DNA of 64,000 nucleotides from Argyresthia goedartella (taxonomy: Eukaryota; Arthropoda; Insecta; Lepidoptera; Argyresthiidae), in contig OX463808.1 in NCBI GenBank assembly GCA_949825045.1, forward strand, positions 29,263,674 to 29,327,673, in the 5' to 3' direction. Below, piece by piece: positions 12,205-23,570 of the stretch. The translations under genes were made by a program, and so were the position numbers. The first letter of the stretch is position 1. Each line of letters opens with the position of its first letter. Below the pieces are notes generated by a model that searched no databases, was not told where the DNA came from, and worked only from the letters and a program-made list of their open reading frames with translations.

Positions 12205-12409
12205 AACATAACATAAATATTTACATACAGGCACATACATTGCTTCTGACCCCACACTAGGATACCCTGTGTCGTGGGAACCAGAAAAAGCGACGTCACA
12301 CACATAAAAACATCCAAGACCTGGGGGTTTTTTTTTACCCCCAGCCGGGGATCGAACCCGGGTCCTCTCGTATGGCAGGCAGAGCCACAACCGCTGCGCC
12401 ACAGAGGTC
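12205..12409 (-). mobile_element. SINE family A, full-length copy
   Basis: Read on the minus strand it starts with a tRNA-like head. Its box A is GTGGCGCAGCGG-like and its box B is GGTTCGATCCC. A poly-A/C linker follows, then the 3' domain (GACGTCGC...CACGACACAGGGTATCCTAG) and a TGTATGTAAATATTTATG tail. The head implies RNA polymerase III transcription, and mobilisation would need a partner LINE. Confidence 0.88.
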
Positions 12410-13600
12410 GTTTTGTACTGTATTTTCAGGTGAATTCGTAGCTCCATGATGACAAGACTTGGTCCGCAGCAATCTCAAGATACTGCGAGTTCCGCGCCTT
12501 TATATAAATTTGAATAAAATCAATTTATTTTAACGCGACCCACGGTTGACGCTCCCTGGGGAAATCGTAATTTTCAACAAACTGCAATTTTTCTCTTACT
12601 TATTAACGTGTGCGCAAAAGACGTCATTCTATGTTTGTTTGTGAATACATTTTAATAAAGACATATATAACTATGAATATAAACAAAAATGTTGCAGCTA
12701 TCGGCGATAAATTCAAAATTATCTACACAACACCCATGACAGTAACAAACAAACAAAATAAATTACAAGCCCCGCCAGATGGCGCCTTAACTCACTTCCC
12801 ATAGAAACTAAGGGCTTTACTTCAGAACCGAATGGTTGAACTCTTGGTTGAACCCTAATTGGTTTCCGACCGCTATTTATTTACAGTAACGATTATCTTA
12901 ATTGCGTTAACAGCATCTGGTGAAATTCACACTCACAACTCCTGGCCAATGGCCTGACCGTGACACAGTGTAGAAATACTGCCACGGATCAACTAAAGCA
13001 ACTGAAACTTTGGGCGATAATTTTGCTTTGGTGGATCTAGCATGTGGTATTGAGGGTAGAATCTTAATAGTCGATGTCAGAGAAATGCAATTTTAGTTGT
13101 ATCTAAGAATTATTGCTGTGTCCCCTCGTTTAGAGCCCTTCGGCTTACGAGTTATGGATATTTGAAGGGAGAGCTATATTACATTTTAGATCGTGTATTA
13201 TCGGTACTTGAAGTTTAGCCCCTAATGGTACTTGCGGTGCAAGTATGATTGCAAAGAGGTTCTGCTACTCGTGTATTCTTCTCTCTTGACATTTTCAAAT
13301 CTGTCTTCGGTGCTACTACTCTTACCAAGCTACAATTACAGATTTTGGTGTACAATGGAGATTATAAGACAGAGATTCATATTTCATTTAGTAAAGTGAT
13401 GGAAAAATAATTAATTATAAATTCACAAACTTATATGTTCCGGTGACAGCGTCGCTAGCGTCAATCGCTTACGAATGATATTAGCTTTCGCCGCCGGGCC
13501 AGATAAGTTTGTGGATCTCTACATTGCCCACCGAGTTTAAAGTAATTCAGAAATTGTCTTTTAAAAACAGTTCTACCTCTAGTTCTAGGAGAGGCCACCC
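12410..13600. other. Unassigned non-coding sequence between SINEs
   Basis: No gene or repeat family was recognised. The open frame at 12610-12804 has no recognisable domain and is not called. Confidence 0.45.
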
Positions 13601-13815
13601 AAATGACGGCCTCTGTGGTGTTGCGGACAAGGCTGTGCTTCTCAAGCGGAGGTCTTGGGTGCGAATTCGGGCTGAGGAAGAAAAACTTAAATAATCCCCA
13701 GGTCTTGGATGTTTACATGTTCGTGACGTCGCTGTTTCTGGTTCCCACGACACAGGGTATCCTAGTGTGGGATCAGAAGCAATGTATGTGACTGTATGTA
13801 AATGTTATGTTATAT
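13601..13815 (+). mobile_element. SINE family A copy with degenerate head
   Basis: The head (GCCTCTGTGGTGTTGCGG, then GGTGCGAATTCGGG) has a mutated B box, so polymerase III promotion is doubtful. The 3' domain (CACGACACAGGGTATCCTAG) is nearly intact. Confidence 0.82.
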
Positions 13816-14331
13816 TATATATCCCGAAATCTAATACACATGCAGCTGCTATAGACTTGATAACTTAAATAAAAAACGCATATTTACGTTGACGTGGAGA
13901 CCGCACATTGAGTGTATTATCCATGTTATAAGCACTTCGAAGGTTAGCACATTTTTTTATCAAGTAAAGTTAGACTGCTTATTTACAATTCTTTAGCCAA
14001 ATCGCACCTCGAATATTTAATTGAAATCTGGGGACCAGCGGCTCCGTATGACCTGAACCCTTTACAAAGAACCCAAAACAAAATTATTAAAGTTTTACTA
14101 CACGACCCCTTTGATACGCCAACAAAACAACTGTATGAGAAAACTAATGTATTTAGCATTTATCAATTATGCTAATGTATGAAGTTTAAATTATTACGAA
14201 TACAAAATTTTTCACACACCGAACAAATAAGAGCAAAGTTCGCAACAAAAACCAACTTAAACTAACTACTCCTATGACTGATTATGGAAGAAAGACAATT
14301 AGTATTTGAGGGAGCACAGCTGTTTAATACA
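13816..14331. other. Unassigned; possible LINE-derived remnant
   Basis: The plus strand near 14000-14180 reads as fragments such as KSHLEYLIEIWGPAAPYDL followed by LQRTQNKIIK. This resembles the C-terminal part of CR1/Jockey ORF2 proteins. The match is weak and no more than a remnant. Confidence 0.35.
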
Positions 14332-14412
14332 GCGAAAAATTAAACTGCACATCAAAAATACTGATTTGCACAGTGAAAATCAGTATGTTTGATTTGCGAT
14401 TAAATACTAGCC
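14332..14412. mobile_element. Minimal foldback MITE of the 4288/52173 family
   Basis: Only the ends survive. The left end ATTAAACTGCACATCAAAAA runs into ATACTGATTTGCACAG, then almost directly into the inverted partner ending GCGATTAAATACTAGCC. The whole copy is about 81 bp and lacks the cassette. No clean duplication is visible. Confidence 0.7.
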
Positions 14413-14589
14413 TAATAAATTGCCAAATTATGTGCAGATTAGTGAAAGTATGAATACATTAAAAAATAATTTAAAGTTACGTATCGCAACGAGTACCATA
14501 AATTACTACTACTATGTATTTTTAAGCAAATCTCATTATAAGTGAAATGTTATTTCTTATGAGAATAACGTTCTAAACCTAAACCTAAA

Positions 14590-14785
14590 CATAAACATTT
14601 ACATACAGGCACATACATTACTTCTGGCCCCACACTAGGATACCCTGGGTCGTGGGAACCAGAAACAGCGACGTCACACACATATAAACATCCAAGACCT
14701 GGGTTTTTTTTTTACCCCAGCCGGGGATCGAATCCGGGACCTCACGCACGTAGGCAGACCCACAACCGCTGCGCCACAGAGGTCG
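14590..14785 (-). mobile_element. SINE family A, full-length copy
   Basis: Minus-strand copy with box A (GTGGCGCAGCGG) and a box B region of GATTCGATCCC type. It has a homopolymer linker and the complete 3' domain. It is very similar to the copy at 12205-12409, suggesting recent activity. Confidence 0.87.
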
Positions 14786-14930
14786 GCAAACCTATTATAA
14801 ACCTATTAAGTTATTCCTAGTAAGCTAGTAAAATAATCATAGCAAATGAGATCATTCCTTATCGTTTCAATGGTTATTTATCGAAGGGATAATTATTACA
14901 GAAACACCAACTTAATGTAGGTACCTAAAA

Positions 14931-15190
14931 CACCGGTCAAGTGCGAGTTGGACTCGTGCAGCGGGGTTTTGCACAAATTCCATTTTTTAAGAAGGGTCTA
15001 CAAATTTACGTTTTTCAGATATTTTCCTTTACTTGTAGTACTTTACATAATTCTACGTCAATGCCTAGTTCCTTAGAAGTTTTCCACCTCCTCGCGTTTC
15101 CGAGAAGTCTTGACTGATGGGCAGACAGACGGACAACGAAGTGATCCTATATATCCTTTTCCCTTTGAAGGTACGGAACCCTAAAAACGG
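14931..15190 (+). repeat. Dispersed ACCGG...ACGGAACCCT repeat, short copy
   Basis: The 5' end ACCGGTCAAGTGCGAGTTGG and the 3' end GGTACGGAACCCTAAAAA match the family described at 38107-38755. The interior is a different short version containing GACAGACGGACAACGAAGTG. Confidence 0.75.
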
Positions 15191-15414
15191 ACCATCTTAG
15201 CTCTAGCCTAAGCTAGGCTTGTCCGCTAGTCGTTGTCCACTTATTGTCGCGTACGATCACGTGCGAATTTTATCGCTTTGACCACCGTAAATTGAAATTG
15301 GTTCCATGCTCACGCGCCGAGAGACTGTGTTGCAGCGAAATCATTTAGCAAAGGGGATTTTCGTGGACAATTTATTGCAAACACGGATCCGACAATAACA
15401 TATTTTTTATCTGG

Positions 15415-15490
15415 CCTCCGTGATGTCTCACTGCTGGGCAAAGCCTCACCATTTTGGGCCCACGAAGCATACTGCTCCACGCTGGCAGGT
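15415..15490 (-). mobile_element. Short LINE-derived fragment
   Basis: The minus strand reads AQNGEALPSSETSRRPDK, a peptide pattern I recognise from common lepidopteran repeat debris. The plus strand contains CTCACTGCTGGGCAAAGCCT, similar to the RTE fragment at 47787-47948. Confidence 0.45.
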
Positions 15491-15590
15491 TTTTTTACAC
15501 TAGTCATAATTTGCTAAATGTAGTCCATAGACATAGAGACAGACGAAAGCAAAATCGGCCTCCTATTTTGTTTTTGGCCTTAAGCAACAA

Positions 15591-16079
15591 GTGAAAAATA
15601 ATTGTTGTCCTAATAGTTCCTTTGAGGATATTATAAAAAAGATAGCTGTAGGGAATTTTGATGAAAATACTACCATTGTTATTATGGTAGGAAACCACTC
15701 AAACATTAGTCGGAGTGCATTAGATACCGGTATAGAGGTACTGCTCAATTTATATAATAAGACGAAGTGCAAGTTTATTCTATGTAACTTTCCTTATTGT
15801 TCTAATTTATCGGGGAAACAAAATAAAAGTGTACATAGAATGAACATGCATATATACAATATAACGTGTCATCATAGTGATGCTATTTTATATTTCGACA
15901 TGAATAATTTTATTCATAACTTTACTTTGACTCAGGATACTATGTACCTGTCTCATAAAACAAAAAAACGAGTAGCTACATTGTTAGCGTATAATATATG
16001 CGACACAGTTGTAAATACTATAACGCAGTCGCCTTCAGTTTTAGTTAGTATTAGTACTAATAGTAGTGTTTTAAACTAG
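15591..16079 (+). CDS. Probable LINE ORF1, C-terminal part
   Basis: This 162-residue frame ends 74 bases before the endonuclease/RT frame of the same LINE and reads on the same strand. It is therefore probably the end of ORF1. The block TTIVIMVGNHSN near residues 27-38 and a late MYLSHKTKKRVATLLA block recall the third and fifth blocks of SGNH/esterase-like domains. Such domains occur in ORF1 of some CR1-group LINEs. The catalytic residues are not clearly preserved, so this is only a suggestion. ORF1 proteins of these elements bind the element RNA. The true start is unclear: upstream sequence to about 15540 shows no obvious continuation, and the protein looks 5' truncated. Confidence 0.5.
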   Translation: MKNNCCPNSSFEDIIKKIAVGNFDENTTIVIMVGNHSNISRSALDTGIEVLLNLYNKTKCKFILCNFPYCSNLSGKQNKSVHRMNMHIYNITCHHSDAILYFDMNNFIHNFTLTQDTMYLSHKTKKRVATLLAYNICDTVVNTITQSPSVLVSISTNSSVLN

Positions 16080-16153
16080 ATAGTTCGACAAAAGAGGACC
16101 CCTCAAAACATAAGAAAATTTTACAAAATAAGCAGGGGTTTTCTGGCAATCAA

Positions 16154-19026
16154 ATGAAAAATACTAGGACAAAGGGTAAGCCCCACTTAAATATTTCCCA
16201 TCAAAACTTGCAGGGGCTACCTGGCAAAGAACTTGTATTAGAATTATTTCTTAATCATTCAGACACCGATGATATTTGTATTACAGAACAATGGTTAAAA
16301 GAAAATATGATGTCTTTTAACATAAATAATTACAAAATTGTCAGTTGTTACAATAGAAAGACTGCCGATAGAGGTGGTTCTTTAATCTTAGTAAAAAATA
16401 ATATTAAGGTGAAACAACGGAAAGATATTCTTGCACTTACTATAGAAAGACAAATAGAGGTATCCTGTGTTGAGTTGGATAGCCATATTATTGTTTGTGT
16501 CTACAGACCTCCGAGAGATGAAAACGGCCATGGCAATTTTGAAATGTTCGAGAAAATTATGGAGGATGCCCTCATTATACTTTGTAATAGCAGAAAAAAG
16601 TTAATTATTTGTGGCGATTTTAATGTAGATTTGCTTGTAGATACAACATTGAAACAACGATTAATAACTCTGTTCAAATCATTTAATTTATGTCATATAT
16701 TTCTAGAGCCGACTAGAATTACACTTACCAGCCAAACTTGCTTAGATAACGTATTTTGTGACTGTGCATTCACAAGTAAAAATGTAATTAACTGCTTACC
16801 CTCCGATCACATTGGTCAAACAGTTTCATTCCAAATTGCCAGTAAAAATAGGACTGATCCATCATTTTATAGGCCTATTACATCCCATAGACTAGAGACG
16901 TATATGAAAAAGTTAGATATAAAGCCAGTACCGGATTTTGATGAACAGAACCCAAACAAAATCTACTCAGACTTCTTCAGCATTATTAAGACAGAATTCA
17001 ATAAAGTTTTTAAATTAAAGAAAGTCAGTGACTACAACGGTAAATCTAAATTTAATGACTGGGCAACGTTTGGAATTCGTAAAAGTAGAGTTATCTTATA
17101 TGACCTTTATGAACAAAATACCTATAACTTTGATCGAAAATTTCATGACTACGTTAAAAAATATTCCAAAACTTTCAAGTTGGTTTGTAGAACTGCAAAA
17201 ACTTTACACATTAATAGAAAAATTCAAAATTCAAATAATAGAATGAAAACAGTTTGGCAAATAATAAACCGCGAAACTGGCAAAGTTATACCAAGGGACA
17301 ATGATTTCTGCCTAAATATAGGTGATGATGTTGTTAAATCCAGCGCTGATGTTGCTCGAGCTTTTGAAATATTCTTCACCAATGTACCCTTACTTACAAC
17401 AGACCGTCTAAATTCATCTCCATATGAAGCAGAGACTTTATTAAAAATAACACTAGCGCCAGTAATGTATATTTAAAATTTCATCATGTATATCCCCAGG
17501 ACATTGTCAAAACGTTTAAATTACTTAACTTAAAAAATACGGAAGACCTGTGGGGTATATCAGTCAAAGTCATTGGTTCAGTAATTCTAGTTATAGCCCC
17601 ACACTTAGCTTATATATTCAATAAATGTGTTGACGATGGGGCTTTCTCAGACCTCATGAAACACATCAAACTGATTCCTCTGTTCAAGTCGGGAGATAAG
17701 GGTGATCCTTCAAATTTCAGACCAATATCTGTTCTTCCAACACTAAGTAAAATATTTGAAAAGATTATATTCAATCAAATGCTCTCACACTTCAACCGTA
17801 CAAAACAACTCCACGCCAAACAATACGGTTTCACTAGGGGCAAATCGACTACGGATGCAGGTATTACCCTTATATCTCATATTTATTCTGCATGGGAGGC
17901 CGCACAGGATGCTATCGGATTTATTTGCGACCTGTCGAAGGTGTTTGATTGTGTTGATCATAATACGCTATTAATTAAATTAAATCATTACGGAGTTAGA
18001 AATCAAGCGTTGGATCTACTAAGATCATACCTAAGCAATATAATTCAAAAGGCAGAAGTTAACGGCGTAAAATCTGATGGATCGGGTGTTAAAATGGGCG
18101 TTCCACAAGGTTCCATATTAGGCCCTTTCTTATTCCTGGTATATATTAATGATCTGCCTTTCATGGTGGAGAAATTAACTGACATAGTGTTGTTTGCTGA
18201 TGATACTTCACTGGTCTTCAAAATTGAAAGACAAAAAGGAGAATTTGATGATGTTAATGGTGTATTGTCTTTAACCTTGAATTGGTTCACAGTTAATAAT
18301 TTATTGTTAAACGCTGGTAAAACCAAGTGTATCAAATTCTCACTTCCAAATGTCAGGCAAGTTGAGATCAGTTTAGTGTTAGACAACAGCACGTTAGAAT
18401 TAGTAAATGATACGAAGTTTCTTGGAATAACCATTGATAGCAAATTGCAGTGGGGACCCCACATTGATAAATTGGCTGGTAAATTAAGTTCTGCGGCTTA
18501 CGCTGTTAGGAACATCAGACAAAGCACGGATGTGGCTACATCTAGGCTAGTATATTTTAGTTACTTTCATAGTGTGATGTCCTATGGTATCTTGTTGTGG
18601 GGGAAAGCAGCGGATATTCAAACTATTTTTATTTTACAGAAAAGAGCTATTCGAGCAATTTATAATTTAAAACGAACAAACTCCTTAAGAGAGCTTTTTA
18701 AAGAAATTGACATACTAACAGTAGCTAGTCAATTTATTTTCGAAAATATAATGTATGTACGCAAGAACCTTACAACATTTTCTAAACTTAGCGATAGCTG
18801 TAATGTTTACCTAAGAAATAATCACAGACAATGTGCGCCCCGTTTTAGACTCGCGAAGGTTAGCAATTCTTTCAAGGGACAGTGCATTCTCTACTACAAT
18901 AAGATACCTCTGGAGATTTTGAAATTGCCATTTGAGCAATTTAAAAAGCATGTTAAAGCGACTTTGTCGAAAAAGGGATATTACAATGTTCAAGATTACT
19001 TAAATGACAGGACTGTATGGGGTTAA
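16154..19026 (+). pseudogene. LINE ORF2: endonuclease plus reverse transcriptase, one frameshift
   Basis: The N-terminal endonuclease shows SHQNLQGL, the TEQW glutamate, VCVYRPP, GDFNVD (16613-16630) and a terminal SDH block near 16805. All are hallmarks of the exonuclease-endonuclease-phosphatase fold. This frame ends with a stop at 17474-17476. Sense continues in another frame from about 17440 (YPQDIVKTFKLL) into the RT: FRPISVLPTLSKIFEK, then DLSKVFDCVDH, GVPQGSILGP and FADD (18193-18204), a thumb-like region, and a stop at 19024-19026. One frameshift is the only visible break, and the combined length of about 950 residues is normal. The product would nick DNA and copy element RNA at the nick. 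Confidence 0.85.
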
Positions 19027-19280
19027 TCTGGCTCAACACAGACCTTGCTGTTAATAATTTTGTAATTATTTATTCCAGCTTATTAAATAAAAATAAATCA
19101 TAATTGTATTAGTTAAGCACAACCTATTTTTAAAAGAGATCTAAAAATCAATCTGTGGGAGTTTCTATGCCCTGCTTCTCCCACAGTGGTCCAATGTAGA
19201 GAAGAGGCAAAAAATTACGTTTGCTAAGTGTATGTAAATATCTACAGTAATAAAGTACTTTTGAGTTTTGAGTTTTGTCG

Positions 19281-21671
19281 AAATGGAGCCCTTCGCTCGC
19301 TCGGTCAATAAGAACCTAACTTTATAACAAATTAAAGCTTTGTTTTGGTAAACAGCTTGTCGTCCAGATTTCACAGCTGTTTTGCATTCGAGGTAGCGTC
19401 TGAATTAAAACAAAACATACAATACCAATGCAAAGCTGCACCAAATCATTAAGCAATTGCGGGGTATTTAACATAATTTACAGAGACATTAAACTCACAT
19501 TTCAACCCTCATACTAAAATTCACAATACGTCTAAGTTTATTTTTGTTCTACTGGTATAACTCCTGCGGCATTGAGGTATGGGCGAAATTGCAACGGCAT
19601 TTTGTCGAATGCACATACGTTTAGGCGGCTCCACGATGTAGTATGTATATTCACCCCCGGGTGTTCCAAATTGTAATTTAATTTGTAGTTAAGTTTTGCC
19701 GCGGCGTTATTCTACCAGACTCTTGTTATATAGTCCATTGGGTCATGTAAATTCGTGGGACTGAGCAAGTATGTATCGCTTTGATCGATCAATCTGAAAT
19801 TCAAATTCAAGTTCAGGGTTTGAGCTGTACTTCTCTAAGTACTTAAATTTATTCAATCTCTATGGTACAATAGAGCGATTTTTCAACCCCCAGATAAAAC
19901 GGACGGATAGCCAAAATAGATGCAGGCGTTGCTTTATGGTGTTTTTAACCGACAGTTCGTTTGTATCGCAAGTATTTTTTTATGTCTGTTGCCTCAAAAC
20001 CGATTTCAAACAAATATTTAACATTTCAAAGGGTGACCTTTCAGTTAGGCCCCATTTTTTTAAGTTAGAAATCGGTACAGTAGATTGGTTTAAATTATAA
20101 ACATATTAAAAGCTATTTTGAGTAAATTATAATATAGGATGACATTTTACTGACCACATTTTGGGGGGTGTTAGTACCAAATAACCACTTTCCCCTTAGA
20201 AATCTATTGTCACATACCCTGTTTGACATCGTGTTTAAATCTTCCGACAAACTGTAACAAACGACCAAGCAGATGATATCTAAATTAAATCTAAAGTTCA
20301 ATTCATTTACTGTTGTCGTTAGGTTTGCAGAATGAGCCTCACAAGGCATATCAAAGTGTTATTTATTGGACTGCCGCATTCCTTTGGGGTAGCATAAGGG
20401 TCTTTTTAGGGACAATCAGCCTTGGATCATAAGAAACCGATAAGGGCTCGGGAATTTGAAGTTGGAGCCCTCAGTGATGTTTTGGGGAAGTATACTCTTG
20501 GATTTTGTTAAGACATGTTTTTTCCGTTTAGAATTATTTACTAGATATCTGGTATTTGCATTACCAGAATAAAAAAAATTGGTGGCGGAATACTGTAGAC
20601 ATATAAAATACAACCACACGGATGGCTAGACGAAATTATCACTATTCTTGGACTTGAAGCTATAATATACACACCGTATAATTTGTTTTGCTACACTTGC
20701 AATAAATAAATAAATAAATGATTAAACTGAACACTGGCTATGAGTGATACTTTGGTTTGGATTGTTGTTGGAAAATTAAAATATGAGGAGGGTATGGTAG
20801 GGAATGCTAGACAATAGGTATGACAACATTTGGAGACTACCGCGCGGTTTTTAAATGAAATAATTGGTTTTTCTATTATATAACACGCACATAGTTCTGT
20901 AATATGTCACTTATACTGCCATAATTTTTGCCAAGGTGTAATTGATCTCTCAAAGACACGAAGCACTATAAAATATGAGACGATTTTTTTATTGTTATCG
21001 ATGTTGTCGTGCCAGCTCTGTAACTTTTGGATGATTTCCATTATATTTGTCTCTTTCAGCCAAAGCCACATATCAGTTAGACTTACCTGTTGCTAGAGAT
21101 AAGTACTCACAAGAACAACAGTGCTTCATTTTAACTGTGGTCTAAAATTAACAGTCCAAACTTTCTTCCGTGGACACAGAAGATGGATTAAAAAAAACTT
21201 TCCTTTTTACAAATAGCAACCCATAAAGTACTGACTGCTGCCTTTTAAACAAAAGTTTGTTTCCACCTCCTTAGAACTTACTTCCAGCGCCGGAGACGTG
21301 AAGTGCTGATTTTTTCTTTGAAAAAAAAAAAGTTAAAAATACAACTTCTAAATCGCTAATGGAGGGAACCATTAAGCAAACAGCCATCGATTCGTAATTT
21401 ATCTTTCTAGTTAATTGCTCTTTCTTTCAAACTGGCAAATTCATCAGTGAAACTTTTCTCTTGGTCGGAGACGTGAAATGTATTAATTTTTACCGCAGTT
21501 CTGTGTAGAGTTGGGCGAGGAAAAAAATCTGACATAAAGTAAACCACAACCCATGAAAGAAAAAACTCAAACTGTCAATGTCAGAACAATAATAAATAAA
21601 TCACAAAATTATCAATTACTTCCCCAACGCTTTCCTTTCTTTTAAAACTTTCTATACTAAAATTGGTACAG
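19281..21671. other. Mostly unassigned; one MITE-like end
   Basis: At 20137-20210 a run beginning GGATGACATTTTACTGACCA resembles one end of the MITEs at 46040 and 53853 (GACATTTAATTAGCTGACCA). No partner end was found. A TACTAA-like branch point and a pyrimidine-rich tract precede the candidate exon at 21672. A strong-looking 3' splice tract also occurs at 21045-21060, but no convincing exon follows it. Confidence 0.45.
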
Positions 21672-21828
21672 CATGGAAGGGTATGGATATCCTCTTCCCT
21701 CGTTTTCCCCTTTGATGCCTATGGAGCCAATTTATCCTGACCATGGAGACGGGAAGGGGCCCGCAGAATACTATGGCATGCAGCCGGTGGCGGTAGACCA
21801 TCACGACCTTTACCGGAGGTAAGGATCT
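21672..21828 (+). CDS. Candidate exon 1 of an unidentified Arg/Ser-rich host gene
   Basis: The frame opens at ATG 21673 and encodes a Pro/Tyr/Met-rich peptide (MEGYGYPLPSFSPLMPMEP at its start). It ends at a strong donor (CGGAG|GTAAGG, exon end 21828) in phase 2. Upstream lie a pyrimidine-rich run, a TACTAA-like branch motif and TACAG. So this is either an internal exon starting at 21672 or a first coding exon starting at the ATG. Its balanced base composition stands out from the surrounding AT-rich sequence. I do not recognise the protein. Confidence 0.55.
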
Positions 21829-22085
21829 TTGATGGGAACTATGAGAAAGCGACATAGAGAGGGTAGTCGTTGCGTCAGGTAGACCTGGACAGTGAGTATG
21901 CTTTTCTTCAAAGACTGCAAAAGGCATGAGGATGGAATAAGAGTCTACTCAAACTCATCTTTTTACGTGGTGTGCACGATTAATTATTATAATTGTCTTG
22001 ATGGGAAGAGACATGTTATGGGTCAGATTCATCTTTAGGGTCTTCTTTAGGTATCTTTTAGGGTTCAAATCAAATCAGTAATTCT

Positions 22086-22140
22086 TTATTATTGTAGATA
22101 TTTACAAACGTAATTTTTTGTCTCTTCCTCTGCATTGCAG
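22086..22140 (-). mobile_element. LINE 3' tail fragment in intron 1
   Basis: The minus strand reads GCAGAGGAAGAGACAAAAAA, then TTACGTTTGTAAATATCTAC. This is the tail motif of the LINE ending near 19280. It is truncated. Confidence 0.6.
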
Positions 22141-22391
22141 GGAGATGTAACCTCCACAGATTGATTTCAATATTTATCTTTGAAATGGTTGTGTTTAACT
22201 AATACAATTACAGTATTAATTACTATAAATAATAAGTAAACACCGCCGTTCGCCGTCCTTCTCCCAAAAAAAGGGCGAAGAAACTCCCACAGATTGATTT
22301 TAAGATTTATCTTTGAAATTGTTCTGTTCAACTACAAATAATGCAAAATGCAATATAAATAATAATAAAAGACGAAGCGGAAAAAGCTGTC

Positions 22392-22625
22392 GAATTAAAG
22401 TAGGACTGGGCCAGCCACATAGGCTCAATGGGCTAAATTAACATCTCTCTGGATCCTGGCAAATCCAGGACGTTGTCGCCCCAGGAAGCGCTGGAGTGAC
22501 AAGCTGAGGGACCACGACACAAACTGGTGGGAAAGAGCCCAGGAGCCTGAAGAGTGGAAGAGATCAAGAGGGGCCTTTGCCCAGCAGTGGGAAGACCTTG
22601 GATAATAATAAAAATAATAAAATGC
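22392..22625 (+). mobile_element. RTE-type LINE 3' end fragment
   Basis: The plus strand reads, with a frameshift, the C-terminal signature of RTE-like ORFs: RPRKRWSDKLRDHDTNWWE, then EEWKRSRGAFAQQWEDLG. An ATAATAAAAATAATAAAA tail follows, which is the simple-repeat tail expected of RTE elements. It is strongly 5' truncated and lies in intron 1 of the candidate gene. Confidence 0.7.
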
Positions 22626-22796
22626 AGGAATAAATAATTCAAAGTCAGTAAGCGAGTTATGTGTTTTATGTGAACTCTCGTTATTTATATAATCTTGAAT
22701 ATGTAATATCCCTTTTTGGATGAACATGGTTTTTCTATTGTTCAAATGGAAAAATCTCCAGATATATCTTGATGTACGAGTAGTAGAGAATGCACT

Positions 22797-23130
22797 GACC
22801 CTTTAAAAAATTGCTTATTTTCGCGAGTCTAAACCGGGGCGCAACTTGTCTGTGGTTATTTCTTAGGTTAACATTTTAACATGATATTTTCTAATTTTGG
22901 CAAATGATGTAGAGTTCTTGCGAACATTAATTATATTTTCGAAAATAAATTGACTGGTTACAGTTGTTCTTCAAAAATATATTTTAGGGAGTCTGTGCGT
23001 TTTAAATTTAAAATTGCCCGAATAGCTCTTTTCCGCATTATAAAACTAGTTTCAATATCCGCTGCTTTCCCCCACAACAAACCTAGGACATGACGCTATA
23101 AAAGTAACTTAATCTTAAAGCCTTAGGCAT
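22797..23130 (-). mobile_element. Fragment of the 15.6-19.3 kb LINE family, antisense in intron 1
   Basis: Its reverse complement matches the 3' part of ORF2 (about 18540-18870 of the nearly intact copy). Shared landmarks are a LSYFYSVMS-like stretch, GGGGGAAAGCAGCGGATATT and the cysteine/arginine-rich end. It has accumulated many changes and both ends are missing. Confidence 0.75.
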
Positions 23131-23183
23131 AGGCTCTTCTATCCGTCTGTCCGTCCGGCTGGGTATTCGTATACTCTTCACAG

Positions 23184-23365
23184 ACCAAGCCACACAGTGA
23201 TCAGAAGCCGCAGCCAGCGCCGAAGCCGTTCCCGCTCCAAGAACAGTGACGTCAGCAAGTCCCGGTCGCGCAGCCGTAGCCGCAGCCCCAGCGTCAGTCG
23301 CAAGCACAGCCAGCCGGCACGCGCGCCTTCCTTCCTGGATGCCTTCCGTGTTTTGTATCTCAGCG
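23184..23365 (+). CDS. Candidate exon 2: Arg/Ser dipeptide-rich segment
   Basis: Acceptor CTTCACAG precedes 23184 and donor AGCG|GTAAGT follows 23365. The acceptor phase completes the split codon left by exon 1 (AG plus A, an arginine). The exon encodes an RS-rich stretch (RSRSQRRSRSRSK, then SKSRSRSRSRSPSVSR) followed by APSFLDAFRVLYLS. RS domains are typical of splicing factors and nuclear RNA-binding proteins, and are usually phosphorylated by SR kinases. A cytoskeletal or membrane protein with a basic RS patch is also possible. The GC-rich composition contrasts with the introns. Confidence 0.6.
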
Positions 23366-23384
23366 GTAAGTGTTGGTTTTTAAC

Positions 23385-23570
23385 CCCCGACGCAAAAAAG
23401 GGAGGGGAAGCGTCCGTCTGGGTGTCTGTCCGTGCCACCCTAGGGGTCAAACGGGTGGACTGATTTTAAAGCGGTTTTCTTTAAATGGTAGAAGACTTCC
23501 CTACATTGGTTCTTAGCCATGTTTTATCAAAATCGATTGAGTGGTTCGAAAGTTATCAGCTTAACAAGGG
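23385..23570 (+). repeat. Diverged dispersed repeat in intron 2
   Basis: Begins TTAACCCCCGACGCAAAAAA and continues through GTCTGTCCGTG into TTCTTAGCCATGTTTTATCA. I recall this as the layout of a common lepidopteran dispersed repeat. It is non-coding and lies just inside the donor of exon 2. Confidence 0.55.

Larger units (their letters stand above)
15591..19280 (+). mobile_element. CR1/Jockey-type LINE, nearly complete
   Basis: ORF1-like frame, ORF2 with apurinic-type endonuclease and reverse transcriptase, a 3' UTR of about 250 bp, and a tail of TTTTGAG repeats (19258-19277). The same family contributed minus-strand fragments at 22797-23130 and 40770-41105. Tail relatives lie near 10714, 22086 and 42355. 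No target-site duplication could be fixed because the 5' end is not defined. Confidence 0.8.

Noticed and set aside
21045..21140. Additional upstream exon of the Arg/Ser-rich gene
   Set aside because: A good pyrimidine tract and AG are present, but the open stretch lacks a usable donor and has no coding-like composition.
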